Below, in pieces: positions 34,481 through 41,858 of a DNA stretch of 64,000 bases. A program made the position numbers and the translations under genes. The notes beneath the pieces were generated by a model that did not search any database, was not told the DNA's origin, and was given only the letters and a program-made list of their open reading frames with translations. Each line of letters starts with the position of its first letter. Position 1 is the stretch's first letter. Where the stretch lies: positions 1,311,069-1,375,068 of the forward strand of contig NZ_MPOH02000015.1 in NCBI RefSeq assembly GCF_001896135.2. The letters run 5' to 3'. The stretch comes from Streptomyces phaeoluteigriseus. Its GTDB lineage: Bacteria > Actinomycetota > Actinomycetes > Streptomycetales > Streptomycetaceae.

Positions 34481-34951
34481 ATGGCACGCGTCGACTACTT
34501 CAACGATCCGAACGCCCCGAAGGCGAACAGCCTCGTTCCCTCCGTGACCGCCGTGGCCCGCAACGAGGCCGGGGAGATCCTGCTGATCCACAAGACCGAC
34601 AACGACCTGTGGGCCCTGCCCGGAGGCGGCATCGACCTGGGCGAGTCAGCGCCTGACGCGGCTGTACGGGAGACCAAGGAAGAGACCGGGTTCGATGTCG
34701 AGATCACCGGCCTGGTCGGGATCTACACGAATCCCGGACACGTCATGGCGTACGACGACGGCGAGGTCCGTCAGCAGTTCTCCATCTGCTTCCATGCCCG
34801 CATCGTCGGCGGCCAGCTGCGGACGAGCAGCGAGAGCAAGGAAGTCGCGTTCGTTGATCCGAGCAAGCTGGACGAGCTGACCATCCACCCGTCGATGCGC
34901 ATGCGGATCGAGCACGGATTGGCCGGCCGGACCGAGCCCTACATCGGCTGA
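34481..34951 (+). CDS. Nudix hydrolase, Pif-like
   Basis: The 156-residue protein has a complete Nudix box: G49-x5-E55-x7-R63-E64-x2-E67-E68-x-G70 (start GGIDLGESAPDAAVRE). All metal-binding glutamates are present. In pSAM2 the pif gene also carries a Nudix motif and gives immunity against entry of a second copy, so this gene, in the equivalent place, may do the same; a general nucleotide-pool role is the alternative. It follows the XRE regulator and is probably cotranscribed. Confidence 0.85.
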   Translation: MARVDYFNDPNAPKANSLVPSVTAVARNEAGEILLIHKTDNDLWALPGGGIDLGESAPDAAVRETKEETGFDVEITGLVGIYTNPGHVMAYDDGEVRQQFSICFHARIVGGQLRTSSESKEVAFVDPSKLDELTIHPSMRMRIEHGLAGRTEPYIG

Positions 34952-34960
34952 TGCCCTCGG

Positions 34961-34966
34961 TATGGT
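34961..34966 (+). promoter_or_regulatory. Candidate leaderless -10
   Basis: TATGGT is six bases before the ATG at 34973 of the decayed small gene. Confidence 0.4.
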
Positions 34967-34972
34967 CGCGCC

Positions 34973-35162
34973 ATGAACGAAACCGACCGTCGACGGAAGC
35001 GACCAAGGGCCGAGCGCCCCTCTGGCTGGACCCCGACGACCTGCGATGGCTGGCTAGCCATTGCTGCTGCCCCGCGACGCGTCCGATGAGGAGAAGGACC
35101 GCTGCGGACGTCTACGGTTCCGCGCCAGTGCGGCACTGCACAAGCACGGGCATTCTCGCTGA
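34973..35162 (+). pseudogene. Small Cys-rich AICE protein, two frameshifts
   Basis: Three consecutive frames give a coherent 63-residue protein: MNETDRRRKRPRAERP, then PLWLDPDDLRWLASHCCCP, then DASDEEKDRCGRLRFRASAA followed by LHKHGHSR and TGA. Each switch needs one missing base (about 35025 and 35072), and the total length becomes divisible by three when both are restored. I recall intact relatives with the same CCC motif next to Nudix genes in other elements. Either the gene is dying or both losses are sequencing errors. Confidence 0.55.
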
Positions 35163-35170
35163 GCCGGTGA

Positions 35171-35728
35171 TCAGGAGCTGTCACCAAGACGGCCGCGGGT
35201 CCGCTCGACAGCCGCACCGAGGTACGGTCGCGCCTTGCTGATCGCGTTGTGCACTTCGCTGCCCGGCTCGTAACGGACGAGGATCTCGTCGATCCGTGTG
35301 TCGAAGTCGAAGGACTGCCCGGCTGGGCCGGTCGTCATGTCGGCGAAGATCAGTGCATCGAGGACGGGGGAGTCTTCCCGCTTGTAGACGGCCAGCTCTG
35401 CCGAGAGACCGCGCTGCTCCGCTTCGTACACGGCCCCGGAGTGGTGGGCGACCAGCCGCACGAGACGCGCCGGCGCACCCAGCGTTTCCAGGTGGCGGGC
35501 ACCGTCGAGGGGATGGAACCCGGTGTTACGCAGCTCGGGGGCGTAACCGATGTCGTGCAGCCAGGCTGCGGCGACGAGGAGATCCCGGTCAGCCTCAGAC
35601 ACGGCCGCGGCAGCTTCCTCAGCCCGAGCGGCCACAGCCTGAGTGTGCAGCCAGCGGTTCCCAAGCTGAGGAAGCAGAGACTCGGCGAGTTCGGCCGCTC
35701 CCTGAGGCGTGTCCAGTGCAGAAGGCAT
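35171..35728 (-). CDS. HD-domain phosphohydrolase
   Basis: The 185-residue protein has a clear HD domain: His in WLHTQAVAARAEEAA, the HD pair in AAWLHDIGYAP, a later His in FHPLDGARHLETLG, HHSG and a late Asp in IFADMTTGP. It probably hydrolyses a phosphorylated nucleotide. ATG 35728 is preferred; the frame can start 63 bp upstream. It is transcribed against the Nudix gene and away from the cargo pair. Placement inside the element suggests an accessory, perhaps nucleotide-modifying, role. Confidence 0.8.
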   Translation of the reverse strand: MPSALDTPQGAAELAESLLPQLGNRWLHTQAVAARAEEAAAAVSEADRDLLVAAAWLHDIGYAPELRNTGFHPLDGARHLETLGAPARLVRLVAHHSGAVYEAEQRGLSAELAVYKREDSPVLDALIFADMTTGPAGQSFDFDTRIDEILVRYEPGSEVHNAISKARPYLGAAVERTRGRLGDSS

Positions 35729-35967
35729 GGATGGAACGGTAGCCGAGACGAGCGGTGAGCCGACAGGCCACGATCGAGCGGTTTCGATCATGGGTGCGGT
35801 ACAACTTTCCCTACTTCATCAAGGCCCGCGCACGGCGCGGGCGCGCGCCGCCTCTGCGGCGCGGCCTGCCTCCTGTCTGCGCCCCGGCTGGCCGCGCCCG
35901 GCGGCGCGCTCGGCGGCTGCGGGCATGAGGTGGGAGACACCCTCTGTGGCTGGGGCGGTCGGCTCCA

Positions 35968-36112
35968 CGGCTTTAGGCAGCCACTTTGGGGCGAGCCTCT
36001 AAGATCATGGCCCCAACGTCGTGCTTTACGGGCAGGTCCACTGACCGCCCGACTCGCCATGAGCTTACGGGGCCATGATCACTCGCCCCAAAGCAGCTCC
36101 AGCCCAAAGCCG
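35968..36112. repeat. Long imperfect inverted repeat upstream of the SLATT gene
   Basis: Left blocks CGGCTTT (35968), CTTTGGGGCGAG (35984) and GATCATGGCCCC (36003) face GGGGCCATGATC (36069), CTCGCCCCAAAG (36082) and AAAGCCG (36106) in mirror order. The loop is 54 bp. Read as RNA it forms a stem of over 30 pairs ending 36 bp before the SLATT start. The spacer 35729-36148 has no other supported feature. Confidence 0.75.
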
Positions 36113-36148
36113 CTCCGCCGACCTCTAGTTCAGCATGGGCGGCCCGTC

Positions 36149-37132
36149 ATGACTCCCGAGGCGCTAATCTGGCACCTTGAGTCGTACCGCCAGAACGGGG
36201 AGCGTGTGCCGCCGCAACAGAGTCCGCTAGCCGAACGGGAGTTGCCTGGCATCTTCGCTTCGGCTGACGAAATCTCAAAGCAGTCACAAAAGGAATATCT
36301 GCGCTGGACACGCGGACGCTTGCAATTGGCAGTCTTGGCGGCTACTGGCGGAATCGCGGCAGCCAGCAGCAGAGATGACGGCTGGCCAGAAACTACCTTT
36401 ACCTGTATTGCACTAATTTCCTTCGTTACTGCCCTAATTCTCGAGGTACATCTACTTCGAGACAGACCGGAAGAACGTTGGTATCACGGCAGAGCAATTG
36501 CAGAGTCGGCCAAGACATTGGCTTGGCGATACATGGCAATAGCGGAACCGTTCCCGGCGAGCCTTACGCCGGACAGGGCAGAAGATGTTCTTTTGGCGCG
36601 AATCCAGGACCTATTCGCAGAGTCATCCCCAAACCTCCCCGGGCTCTCTGTTGGATCGAGTCAGGTAACACCGAGGATGCGCCAGATCCGAGCATCCGAC
36701 CTACCTGCCCGCAAAGCCACCTACCTCTCTCTCCGAGTTTCGGATCAACAGGCATGGTACGAAAAAAAGGCCAGAGAGAACGAAAGTGACGCGAAACGCT
36801 GGCGCCTCACCCTGGTTTCATTCGAGATTCTCGGAATCGCAACAACCGTAATCACACTACTGGATATCACGAACCTCGACATGGGTGCGACCCTTGCCGC
36901 CGCCATCGCCGCCGGAGGCGCCTGGCTTGAGGTCAAGCAATACGATAATTTGTCTTCGGCGTATGCGCTGACCGCTGCCGAACTGAGTTTTGTTCGAGCG
37001 ACAGGCGAGAGCATCTCAGACGAGGAGAAGTGGTCAGACTACGTAGTCTCTGCGGAGCAAGCTATCAGCCGGGAACACACCATGTGGTTGGCTCGCAGAG
37101 TTGGACTTAGAGCTGCAAGGAGGAACGGATGA
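36149..37132 (+). CDS. SLATT/DUF4231-domain two-module membrane protein
   Basis: The 327-residue protein has two membrane-pair modules. Module one spans TM at about 57-73 and 84-103, followed by RPEERWYHGRAIAESAKTLAWRYM, the hallmark after SLATT helices. Module two (about 235-285) follows QAWYEKKARENESDAKRW and contains LGIATTVITLLD and ATLAAAIAAGGAWLEV. SLATT domains are proposed pore-forming effectors in prokaryotic conflict systems. The stop overlaps the TIR-like gene start (ATGA). Base composition is distinctly lower in GC than the neighbours and codon use includes A/T-ending codons, signs of recent transfer. Confidence 0.8.
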   Translation: MTPEALIWHLESYRQNGERVPPQQSPLAERELPGIFASADEISKQSQKEYLRWTRGRLQLAVLAATGGIAAASSRDDGWPETTFTCIALISFVTALILEVHLLRDRPEERWYHGRAIAESAKTLAWRYMAIAEPFPASLTPDRAEDVLLARIQDLFAESSPNLPGLSVGSSQVTPRMRQIRASDLPARKATYLSLRVSDQQAWYEKKARENESDAKRWRLTLVSFEILGIATTVITLLDITNLDMGATLAAAIAAGGAWLEVKQYDNLSSAYALTAAELSFVRATGESISDEEKWSDYVVSAEQAISREHTMWLARRVGLRAARRNG

Positions 37133-37743
37133 CTCTCACCTACCAGGCCAGTCTGGCTCAGACTCGACTCACTGCAATCTCTCGACAACTTGAGCACAAA
37201 GCGGACTCCCAAGTTCGCCACAAGTGCTTCCTGAGCTATCACGCTGTCGACGCTGAGGAAGTGTTGTCTTTCGTTGAGTCTTTCGGGGACTACTTCATAC
37301 CAAGGGCCATCGGCGTCTCTGAGGACGATCCTGTAATCGAGAGCGAAGACAGCGATTACATCATGGACCGAATCAGAAGCAAGTACCTCGCGAACTCGAC
37401 CGTCACAATAGTCATGGTAGGAAAATGCACCTGGGCTAGAAAGTTCGTCGACTGGGAGATTTATAGCTCTTTGCGTAGGGGCAAGGTAAACCGCCTCAAT
37501 GGACTGATGGCAATTCAGCTGCCTTCCGCTAAGAGCCCTGGCGCAAAACTGCCTCCAAGAGTGCAGGACAATGTGATCAGAGAGGGCACAAAGGACATCG
37601 GGTACGCCCGGTATTACGCATACCCGACCGGTGGCGGAACACTGCAGAACTGGATCCAGGACGCCTTCGACGCCAGGACCACCCGAGACCACCTCATCTA
37701 CAACAGCCGCGCCAGAAAGAAGATCAATTCTTCCTGTCCATGA
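37129..37743 (+). CDS. TIR-like (MTH538/ThsB-type) protein
   Basis: The 204-residue protein has a TIR-like domain from about residue 32: KCFLSYHAVDAEEVLSF, then SDYIMDRIRSKYLANSTVTIVMVGKCTWARKFVDWEI (residues 76-111). The pattern of a buried SYH strand, a helix with R-x2-Y/L, the TVTIVMVG strand and the W-x-R-K-x-V-x-W-E-I segment is the MTH538 TIR-like family (DUF1863) that includes Thoeris ThsB. Such proteins make signalling nucleotides from NAD. It overlaps the SLATT gene by four bases, so the two are made together, plausibly as sensor/signal producer and membrane effector of an antiphage system. Confidence 0.8.
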   Translation: MTLTYQASLAQTRLTAISRQLEHKADSQVRHKCFLSYHAVDAEEVLSFVESFGDYFIPRAIGVSEDDPVIESEDSDYIMDRIRSKYLANSTVTIVMVGKCTWARKFVDWEIYSSLRRGKVNRLNGLMAIQLPSAKSPGAKLPPRVQDNVIREGTKDIGYARYYAYPTGGGTLQNWIQDAFDARTTRDHLIYNSRARKKINSSCP

Positions 37744-38154
37744 CTGCGGCATCCGACAGCACCGCTGACAAACGCCTGACATCCACAGGTCGCATCAATG
37801 GCACCGGACTGAGGTAACCAGGAGCATCCTTCCCCTGGTCCTCGCGTCCTGGTGAAACCGCGCGAGGTTTCCACTCTTAACCGGACGCCTCATGCGGGGG
37901 CGGGGCTCGCATGCGAGCGCCCTCCCGGGCCGTCCTCGGGCCGTGTAAGGGCGCTCAACGATGATTAACGTCGACAACTGCCGACAGCTCAGCAGCAGGT
38001 CAGGACGTTGATCGGTTAGGCGGCCGCAGGTCACGGCCGTCGGTGATCAGTTGTGGCTGTGCAGCGACTGCCTCACTGCACAAGGCCGCAGTTCGACCGG
38101 CGGAGAGAGGTCAGTCGAACCAAGTCGAGAGCAGGCACGCGACGGTTGCGCATA
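37744..38154. other. Spacer with one copy of a dispersed direct repeat
   Basis: I find no gene. The stretch contains GGGCCGTCCTCGGGCCGT (37927-37944) and AACGTCGACAAC (37967-37978), both echoed near 39527-39568 on the other side of the next gene, and a GC-rich palindrome-like run GCTCGCATGCGAGC (37907-37920). Confidence 0.55.
37927..37978 (+). repeat. Imperfect direct repeat, left copy
   Basis: Block one (37927-37944) matches 39527-39544 at 16 of 18 positions; block two AACGTCGACAAC is identical to 39557-39568. Spacing between blocks is 40 versus 30 bp. Confidence 0.6.
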
Positions 38155-39249
38155 TCAGGGCCCCTTGAATAATTTGGAGACCATGGCGTCGAAGCCGTGC
38201 TGGACGCCGACAGCGAACACCGCGTGGAGCCAGTGGTACTCACTCGCAAACGGGTCGGTGAGCGTCATTGACAAGCGCGCCAGCTGTGCGTAGGCGGCGA
38301 GCATCGTTGGGATTGAGCAGGCCTCGTAGCCGAGGTGGACCGCTGCGGTGAGATGCAGAATGGCCCGCTTGGTTTGGCCCGTGTGGGCCTCGCGGATGCC
38401 GAGTGAGATCTCGAGCTGGGCCTGGATTTTGAGCGACTCGTCGACCTCGATCGTTGGCAGCTCTGGTGGACCGTCCGCCAGGGCGGGGCGGCGGCTGTCA
38501 CGGATGCCTCGTATGGCCCGAGCAAGGGCAGCAATAGCGCCGGCGTCGCGGGCGTTCCAACCGTTGATTATGTGGGGGAAACCAGGGAACTGCTCGGGCG
38601 TGGCTCGTGGCGCGGCGGTGGCGAATGGTGCTTGGTGCACCCACCGATGGATGTCGAGTATCGTCTCGGCGGGCGGCTCGGCCAACAGGATCAGGGTGTA
38701 CTCCTGGGCACGGGCCTTTTGTAGCAGCGCGCGCTCGGTCTCAACCCCACGCGTCATGACACTGGCTGCAAAGACGACAATGTCGGCGCGCCCGATGAGT
38801 CGACCCACGGCCTCCTCCCAGGTGGCGTCGACCGCGATGCCCAAGGGGCGATCGATCGCGGGCACGCCAAGCGTCGCGGAGGCTGAGCCTGATGGGTTGT
38901 AGATGAGCACGGCCATGGCATCGCTGCCCAACTGGTCGCGTACGACCTGAGGGGTCTCGATACCCGGCATTTCAAACGACAGCACTTCGCCGCGGGCCGA
39001 GCCGGAGGCCAGGCTCTCGTGGGCGAAGCTGCGCAGGTAGAGGGCGAAGGTCGCCTCACGGTTGCCCCAAATCGCTCGCAGGCGCTCCTCGACGCCGCAG
39101 TTGGCCCTGGCCACTGCCTCGAAAGCCAGGGTGAAGAGGTAGTCGCGATGATCGATTTGCCAGGTCGGCCAGACACGGTCCTGACCACTCAGTAGCGGTG
39201 AGAGTGTCGCCCAGAAGGTCTTGAAGTCGTTTCGGAAGCCGTTGGTCAT
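38155..39249 (-). CDS. Unrecognised 364-residue protein of the AICE cargo
   Basis: I do not recognise the family. The middle (about residues 110-195) reads as alternating strands and helices: AMAVLIYNPSG, LGIAVDATWEEAVGRLIGRADIVVFAASVMTRGVETERALLQKARA, YTLILLAEPP. This resembles TIR or SLOG-like nucleotide-handling domains in layout, not proven. The C-terminal ~90 residues are helical and TPR-like (QAQLEISLGIREAHTGQTKRAILHLTAAVHLGYEA). ATG 39249 is chosen; ATGs at 39258 and 39288 are alternatives. Transcribed opposite to the SLATT/TIR pair, bracketed by direct repeats and the last gene before attR. Confidence 0.65.
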   Translation of the reverse strand: MTNGFRNDFKTFWATLSPLLSGQDRVWPTWQIDHRDYLFTLAFEAVARANCGVEERLRAIWGNREATFALYLRSFAHESLASGSARGEVLSFEMPGIETPQVVRDQLGSDAMAVLIYNPSGSASATLGVPAIDRPLGIAVDATWEEAVGRLIGRADIVVFAASVMTRGVETERALLQKARAQEYTLILLAEPPAETILDIHRWVHQAPFATAAPRATPEQFPGFPHIINGWNARDAGAIAALARAIRGIRDSRRPALADGPPELPTIEVDESLKIQAQLEISLGIREAHTGQTKRAILHLTAAVHLGYEACSIPTMLAAYAQLARLSMTLTDPFASEYHWLHAVFAVGVQHGFDAMVSKLFKGP

Positions 39250-39526
39250 CCAGGTCATCCTCGTCCTCCCGTCGGGCTGCCGCGTCACGTTGAAGGTGAT
39301 ACGACCTTATATAAGGTGCCCAGACGGGTACGTGCGATATGCACAACAACGGGACGCTGGTCGAGACCGATCGCTGTCGCATCCACATGAACCGTGCTGT
39401 GCCCAGACGTGTCACACAAGGTGGCACCAGCGCACAAAGGGAGCGCACGCCACCCGAGCAGGGCTCACCGCACGTATCGCTCTCGCGAAGAATTCGGCGT
39501 CTCCAGCAGAGCACCACGCGAGAGCT

Positions 39527-39568
39527 GGGCCGTCTCCGGGCCGTCCGGCAGTGACCAACGTCGACAAC
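39527..39568 (+). repeat. Imperfect direct repeat, right copy
   Basis: Partner of 37927-37978. GGGCCGTCTCCGGGCCGT and AACGTCGACAAC lie in the same order and orientation, 78 bp inside attR. Confidence 0.6.
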
Positions 39569-39641
39569 CGGCGGCAGGTAACGCGCACATCAGCGCAGGT
39601 CAACCCAACACCCAACAGCATCAGTCGACTTGGGCACCCAT

Positions 39642-39655
39642 TGAAACCAGTTCTC
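39642..39655. promoter_or_regulatory. KstR-like box at the right junction
   Basis: TGAAACCAGTTCTC matches TNNAACNNGTTNNA except the last base. It overlaps attR and lies 36 bp before the MBL gene start. Confidence 0.5.
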
Positions 39656-39663
39656 GTTATAGT
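39646..39663 (+). repeat. Right attachment site candidate (attR)
   Basis: ACCAGTTCTCGTTATAGT matches the left site 26407-26424 in 17 of 18 positions. The flanking chromosome continues into the MBL gene 27 bp later. Confidence 0.7.
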
Positions 39664-39690
39664 GGGCAATGGCCGTGGGACGGAGGGCGC

Positions 39691-40745
39691 ATGACGAGCA
39701 GCCTGGACGGGGGCCCCGTGCACCCGGCGACGTACGACCACGGCGCAGGCGTGCGCTCGCTGCGCGTGCCCATCCCGGACAATCCCCTCGGCCACACCCT
39801 GGTGTACGTCGTCGACACCGACCGCGGGCCGGTCCTCGTCGACACCGGCTGGGACGACCCGGCCTCCTGGGACGCCCTGACCGCCGGGCTGATCGCCTGC
39901 GGCACCTCCGTCACGGAGCTGTACGGCGTCGTCGTCACCCACCACCACCCGGACCACCATGGCCTGTCGGGCGCGGTGCGCGAGGCCTCCGGGGCGTGGA
40001 TCGCGATGCACGCGGCGGACGGCGCGATCGTCCGGCGGACCCGCGCGACCCGGCCTGAGCGCTGGTACGCGTACATGACGGACAAGCTGGTGGCCGCCGG
40101 TGCCCCCGAGGAGCACGTGGCCCCTCTGCGCACAGCGCGCCGTCGCGCCCTCCCCGGCCTCTCCCCCGTCCTCCCCGACCGCGAGATCGAACCGGGTGGA
40201 CTCCTCGACCTGCCCGGCCGCCGCCTGCGCGCGATCTGGACGCCGGGCCACACCCCCGGCCACGTCTGCCTCCACCTGGAGGAGGACCATCCCGACCGGC
40301 TGCCGGCCACGGACGGCTGTTCTCCGGCGACCATCTACTGCCGGGGATCACCCCGCACATCGGCCTGTACGAGGACCCCGACGACGCCACCGTCACGGAC
40401 CCCCTCGGCGACTACCTGGCCTCCCTCGAACGCGTCGGCCGCCTCGCCGTCGCCGAGGTCCTCCCCGCCCACCAGTACGCCTTCACCGACGCGCCGTCCC
40501 GGGTACGGGAGTTGCTGAGGCACCACGAGGACCGCCTCGCCGACCTGCGGGAGTTGCTGGCCGAGCCGCTCACCCCCTGGCAGCTCGCCGAGCGCATGGA
40601 GTGGAACCGGCCCTGGGAGCAGATCCCGTACGGCTCGCGGAACATCGCCGTCTCGGAGGCCGAGGCACACCTGCGGCGCCTGGTGAAACTGGGCCACGCG
40701 GAGGTGGTGACGGGGAGCGATCCGGTGACGTACGTGGCGGCCTGA
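39691..40745 (+). pseudogene. MBL-fold metallo-hydrolase, frameshifted in this sequence
   Basis: Two frames join into a 351-residue metallo-beta-lactamase-fold hydrolase. The metal motif is VVVTHHHPDHHGLSG; GHTPGHVCLHLEEDHPDRLP precedes the break and GHGRLFSGDHLLPGITPHIGL continues in the next frame. The end carries the winged-helix-like tail LTPWQLAERMEWNRPWEQIP seen in LACTB2-type proteins. One G is missing at about 40305, and restoring it makes the length divisible by three. A thioester or lactone substrate is plausible. The gene was probably divergent from the aldehyde dehydrogenase before the AICE inserted between them. Confidence 0.78.
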
Positions 40746-40854
40746 GGCGCGCCGGCAGACCGGGCGCGCGCTTCACCCGACGTATCGGCACCGTTCACCG
40801 TCCCGCCGCGCCCCGCATCCGCGGGCGTCCCCACCGCCCGTTACGAACGTCCGC

Positions 40855-41298
40855 ATGGACCCCTTCGAGCAGCTCCTCGCCGAACGCGCCTGCCGGCGAC
40901 TGCTTCTCGACCTGCTCAGGCGGCTCGACTTCCAGGAGCCCGCGTCCGTGGCCGAGTTGTTCACCGAGGACGGCACCTGGGCGTGGCCGGCGGGCGAGCG
41001 GCTGGTCAGGGGACGGGAGGCCCTGCGCGCCTACTTCGGGTCCCGCCCCGCCGACCGGCGGTCGCGCCGCCTGATGTCGAACGTCCTCGTCGAGGTGACG
41101 TCCGCCGACACCGTGTCGGCGACCTCGTACTTCACGACGTACCGCGTCGACGGCCACGACGGCGGCACGGTCCCCGCCGGACCGCCGGTCCAGATAGGCC
41201 ACTACGAGGACGTCTTCCGCCGGTCGTCGGAGGGCGACTGGCTGCTGGCGGCGCGGACCGTGTTCCTGCCCTTCGCCGGCCCGGCACCGCACCTCTAG
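40855..41298 (+). CDS. SnoaL/NTF2-like protein
   Basis: The 147-residue protein fits the SnoaL-4/NTF2-like cone fold: an N-terminal helix pair (LAERACRRLLLDLLRRLDFQEPASVAELFTEDGTWAWP), then FGSRPADRRSRRLMSNVLVEV and the strand pair ending GDWLLAARTVFLPF. Catalytic identity cannot be told. Its stop codon (TAG) shares its last base with the start of a MITE-like repeat at 41298. Confidence 0.75.
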   Translation: MDPFEQLLAERACRRLLLDLLRRLDFQEPASVAELFTEDGTWAWPAGERLVRGREALRAYFGSRPADRRSRRLMSNVLVEVTSADTVSATSYFTTYRVDGHDGGTVPAGPPVQIGHYEDVFRRSSEGDWLLAARTVFLPFAGPAPHL

Positions 41299-41481
41299 GG
41301 CCTGTCGTTCGGATCACGCCGCAGACGCGGGGCCCGGCACGCGCATCTGCCGCGTTGTCGTCACTCGCCGACGCTCCGCGTCGACTCCCTCCTCCGCCTC
41401 GCGGCTGCCCGCACCAGGCCCCGCTCACCGCGCTGAACAGCACCGTGGATTTCCTGCGGCCTGATCCAAACGACAGGGCCC
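41298..41481. repeat. MITE-like element, copy 1
   Basis: The element of 184 bp begins GGGCCTGTCGTTCGGATCA and ends with its inverse, TGATCCAAACGACAGGGCCC. The inner sequence is closely similar to 55598-55779. No transposase is encoded; short open frames inside are not convincing. It lies immediately behind a stop codon. Confidence 0.8.
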
Positions 41482-41599
41482 AGCCGACGACCGCGGAGCC
41501 GGCGGCCCGGCACGGTCCCCGTCGTGCCCATGGGCCGGGCCCGCGCGCACGCGCGGCCTGCCCTCGGGGCGTTTCCCACGGCCGAGTACAGTGGCCCGG

Positions 41600-41716
41600 T
41601 CGTCATCACACCCGTACGGGGGAAAGCCGGTGCAATTCCGGCGCTGGCCCTTCCCCGGTTCTCGGCTCCGCTCGACCCGGGGACACCCCTGTCCGTGAGC
41701 CGTGGAACACCACGGC
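41600..41716 (+). promoter_or_regulatory. Cobalamin riboswitch
   Basis: The segment has the conserved core GGGGGAAAGCCGGTGCAATT continuing into CCGGCGCTGGCCC, which matches the GGGAA...GGTGCAA-TCCGGC.CTG signature of B12 riboswitches. It is followed by a GTGAGCCGTGGAACACCACGG hairpin in the place of the receptor-end stem. It lies about 145 bp before the first gene of a surface-protein and ECF-transporter operon. Boundaries are approximate. Confidence 0.8.
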
Positions 41717-41858
41717 CAGCCGGACTGCCCCGGGCGGACGTGACCGGCTCACGTGCGTCGGCGCCGCCGCCGTACGGCACCGTCGAGGTATGCGGAGCCG
41801 AGCCGCCGGGATGTCCCGTGCTGCCCGGCTCCCTGACAGGGAGAGGCACCCGCCGATC

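Larger units (their letters stand above)
26407..39663. mobile_element. AICE-type actinomycete integrative and conjugative element (~13.3 kb)
   Basis: The element carries, on the minus strand, int, xis, a RepSA-type initiator, small spd-type genes and an FtsK-like transfer protein. On the plus strand are an XRE-type regulator and a Nudix gene. This is the layout of pSAM2-like elements, which replicate by rolling circle and transfer double-stranded DNA through a TraB/FtsK protein. It ends in 18-bp direct repeats (17 matches). The right-hand ~4 kb is cargo: HD-domain gene, SLATT/TIR pair and an unknown gene. The DNA at 36150-37740 is visibly less GC-rich than the chromosome. Unlike pSAM2 it is not in a tRNA gene. 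Confidence 0.85.
39250..39690. other. Element end and junction spacer
   Basis: No gene is supported. The stretch holds the promoter region of the unknown gene, the right copy of the dispersed repeat (39527-39568), attR (39646-39663) and the promoter region of the MBL gene. Confidence 0.55.

Noticed and set aside
41298..41481. A transposase-bearing insertion sequence
   Set aside because: The element is too short and no transposase motif is present in any frame, so it is called MITE-like.
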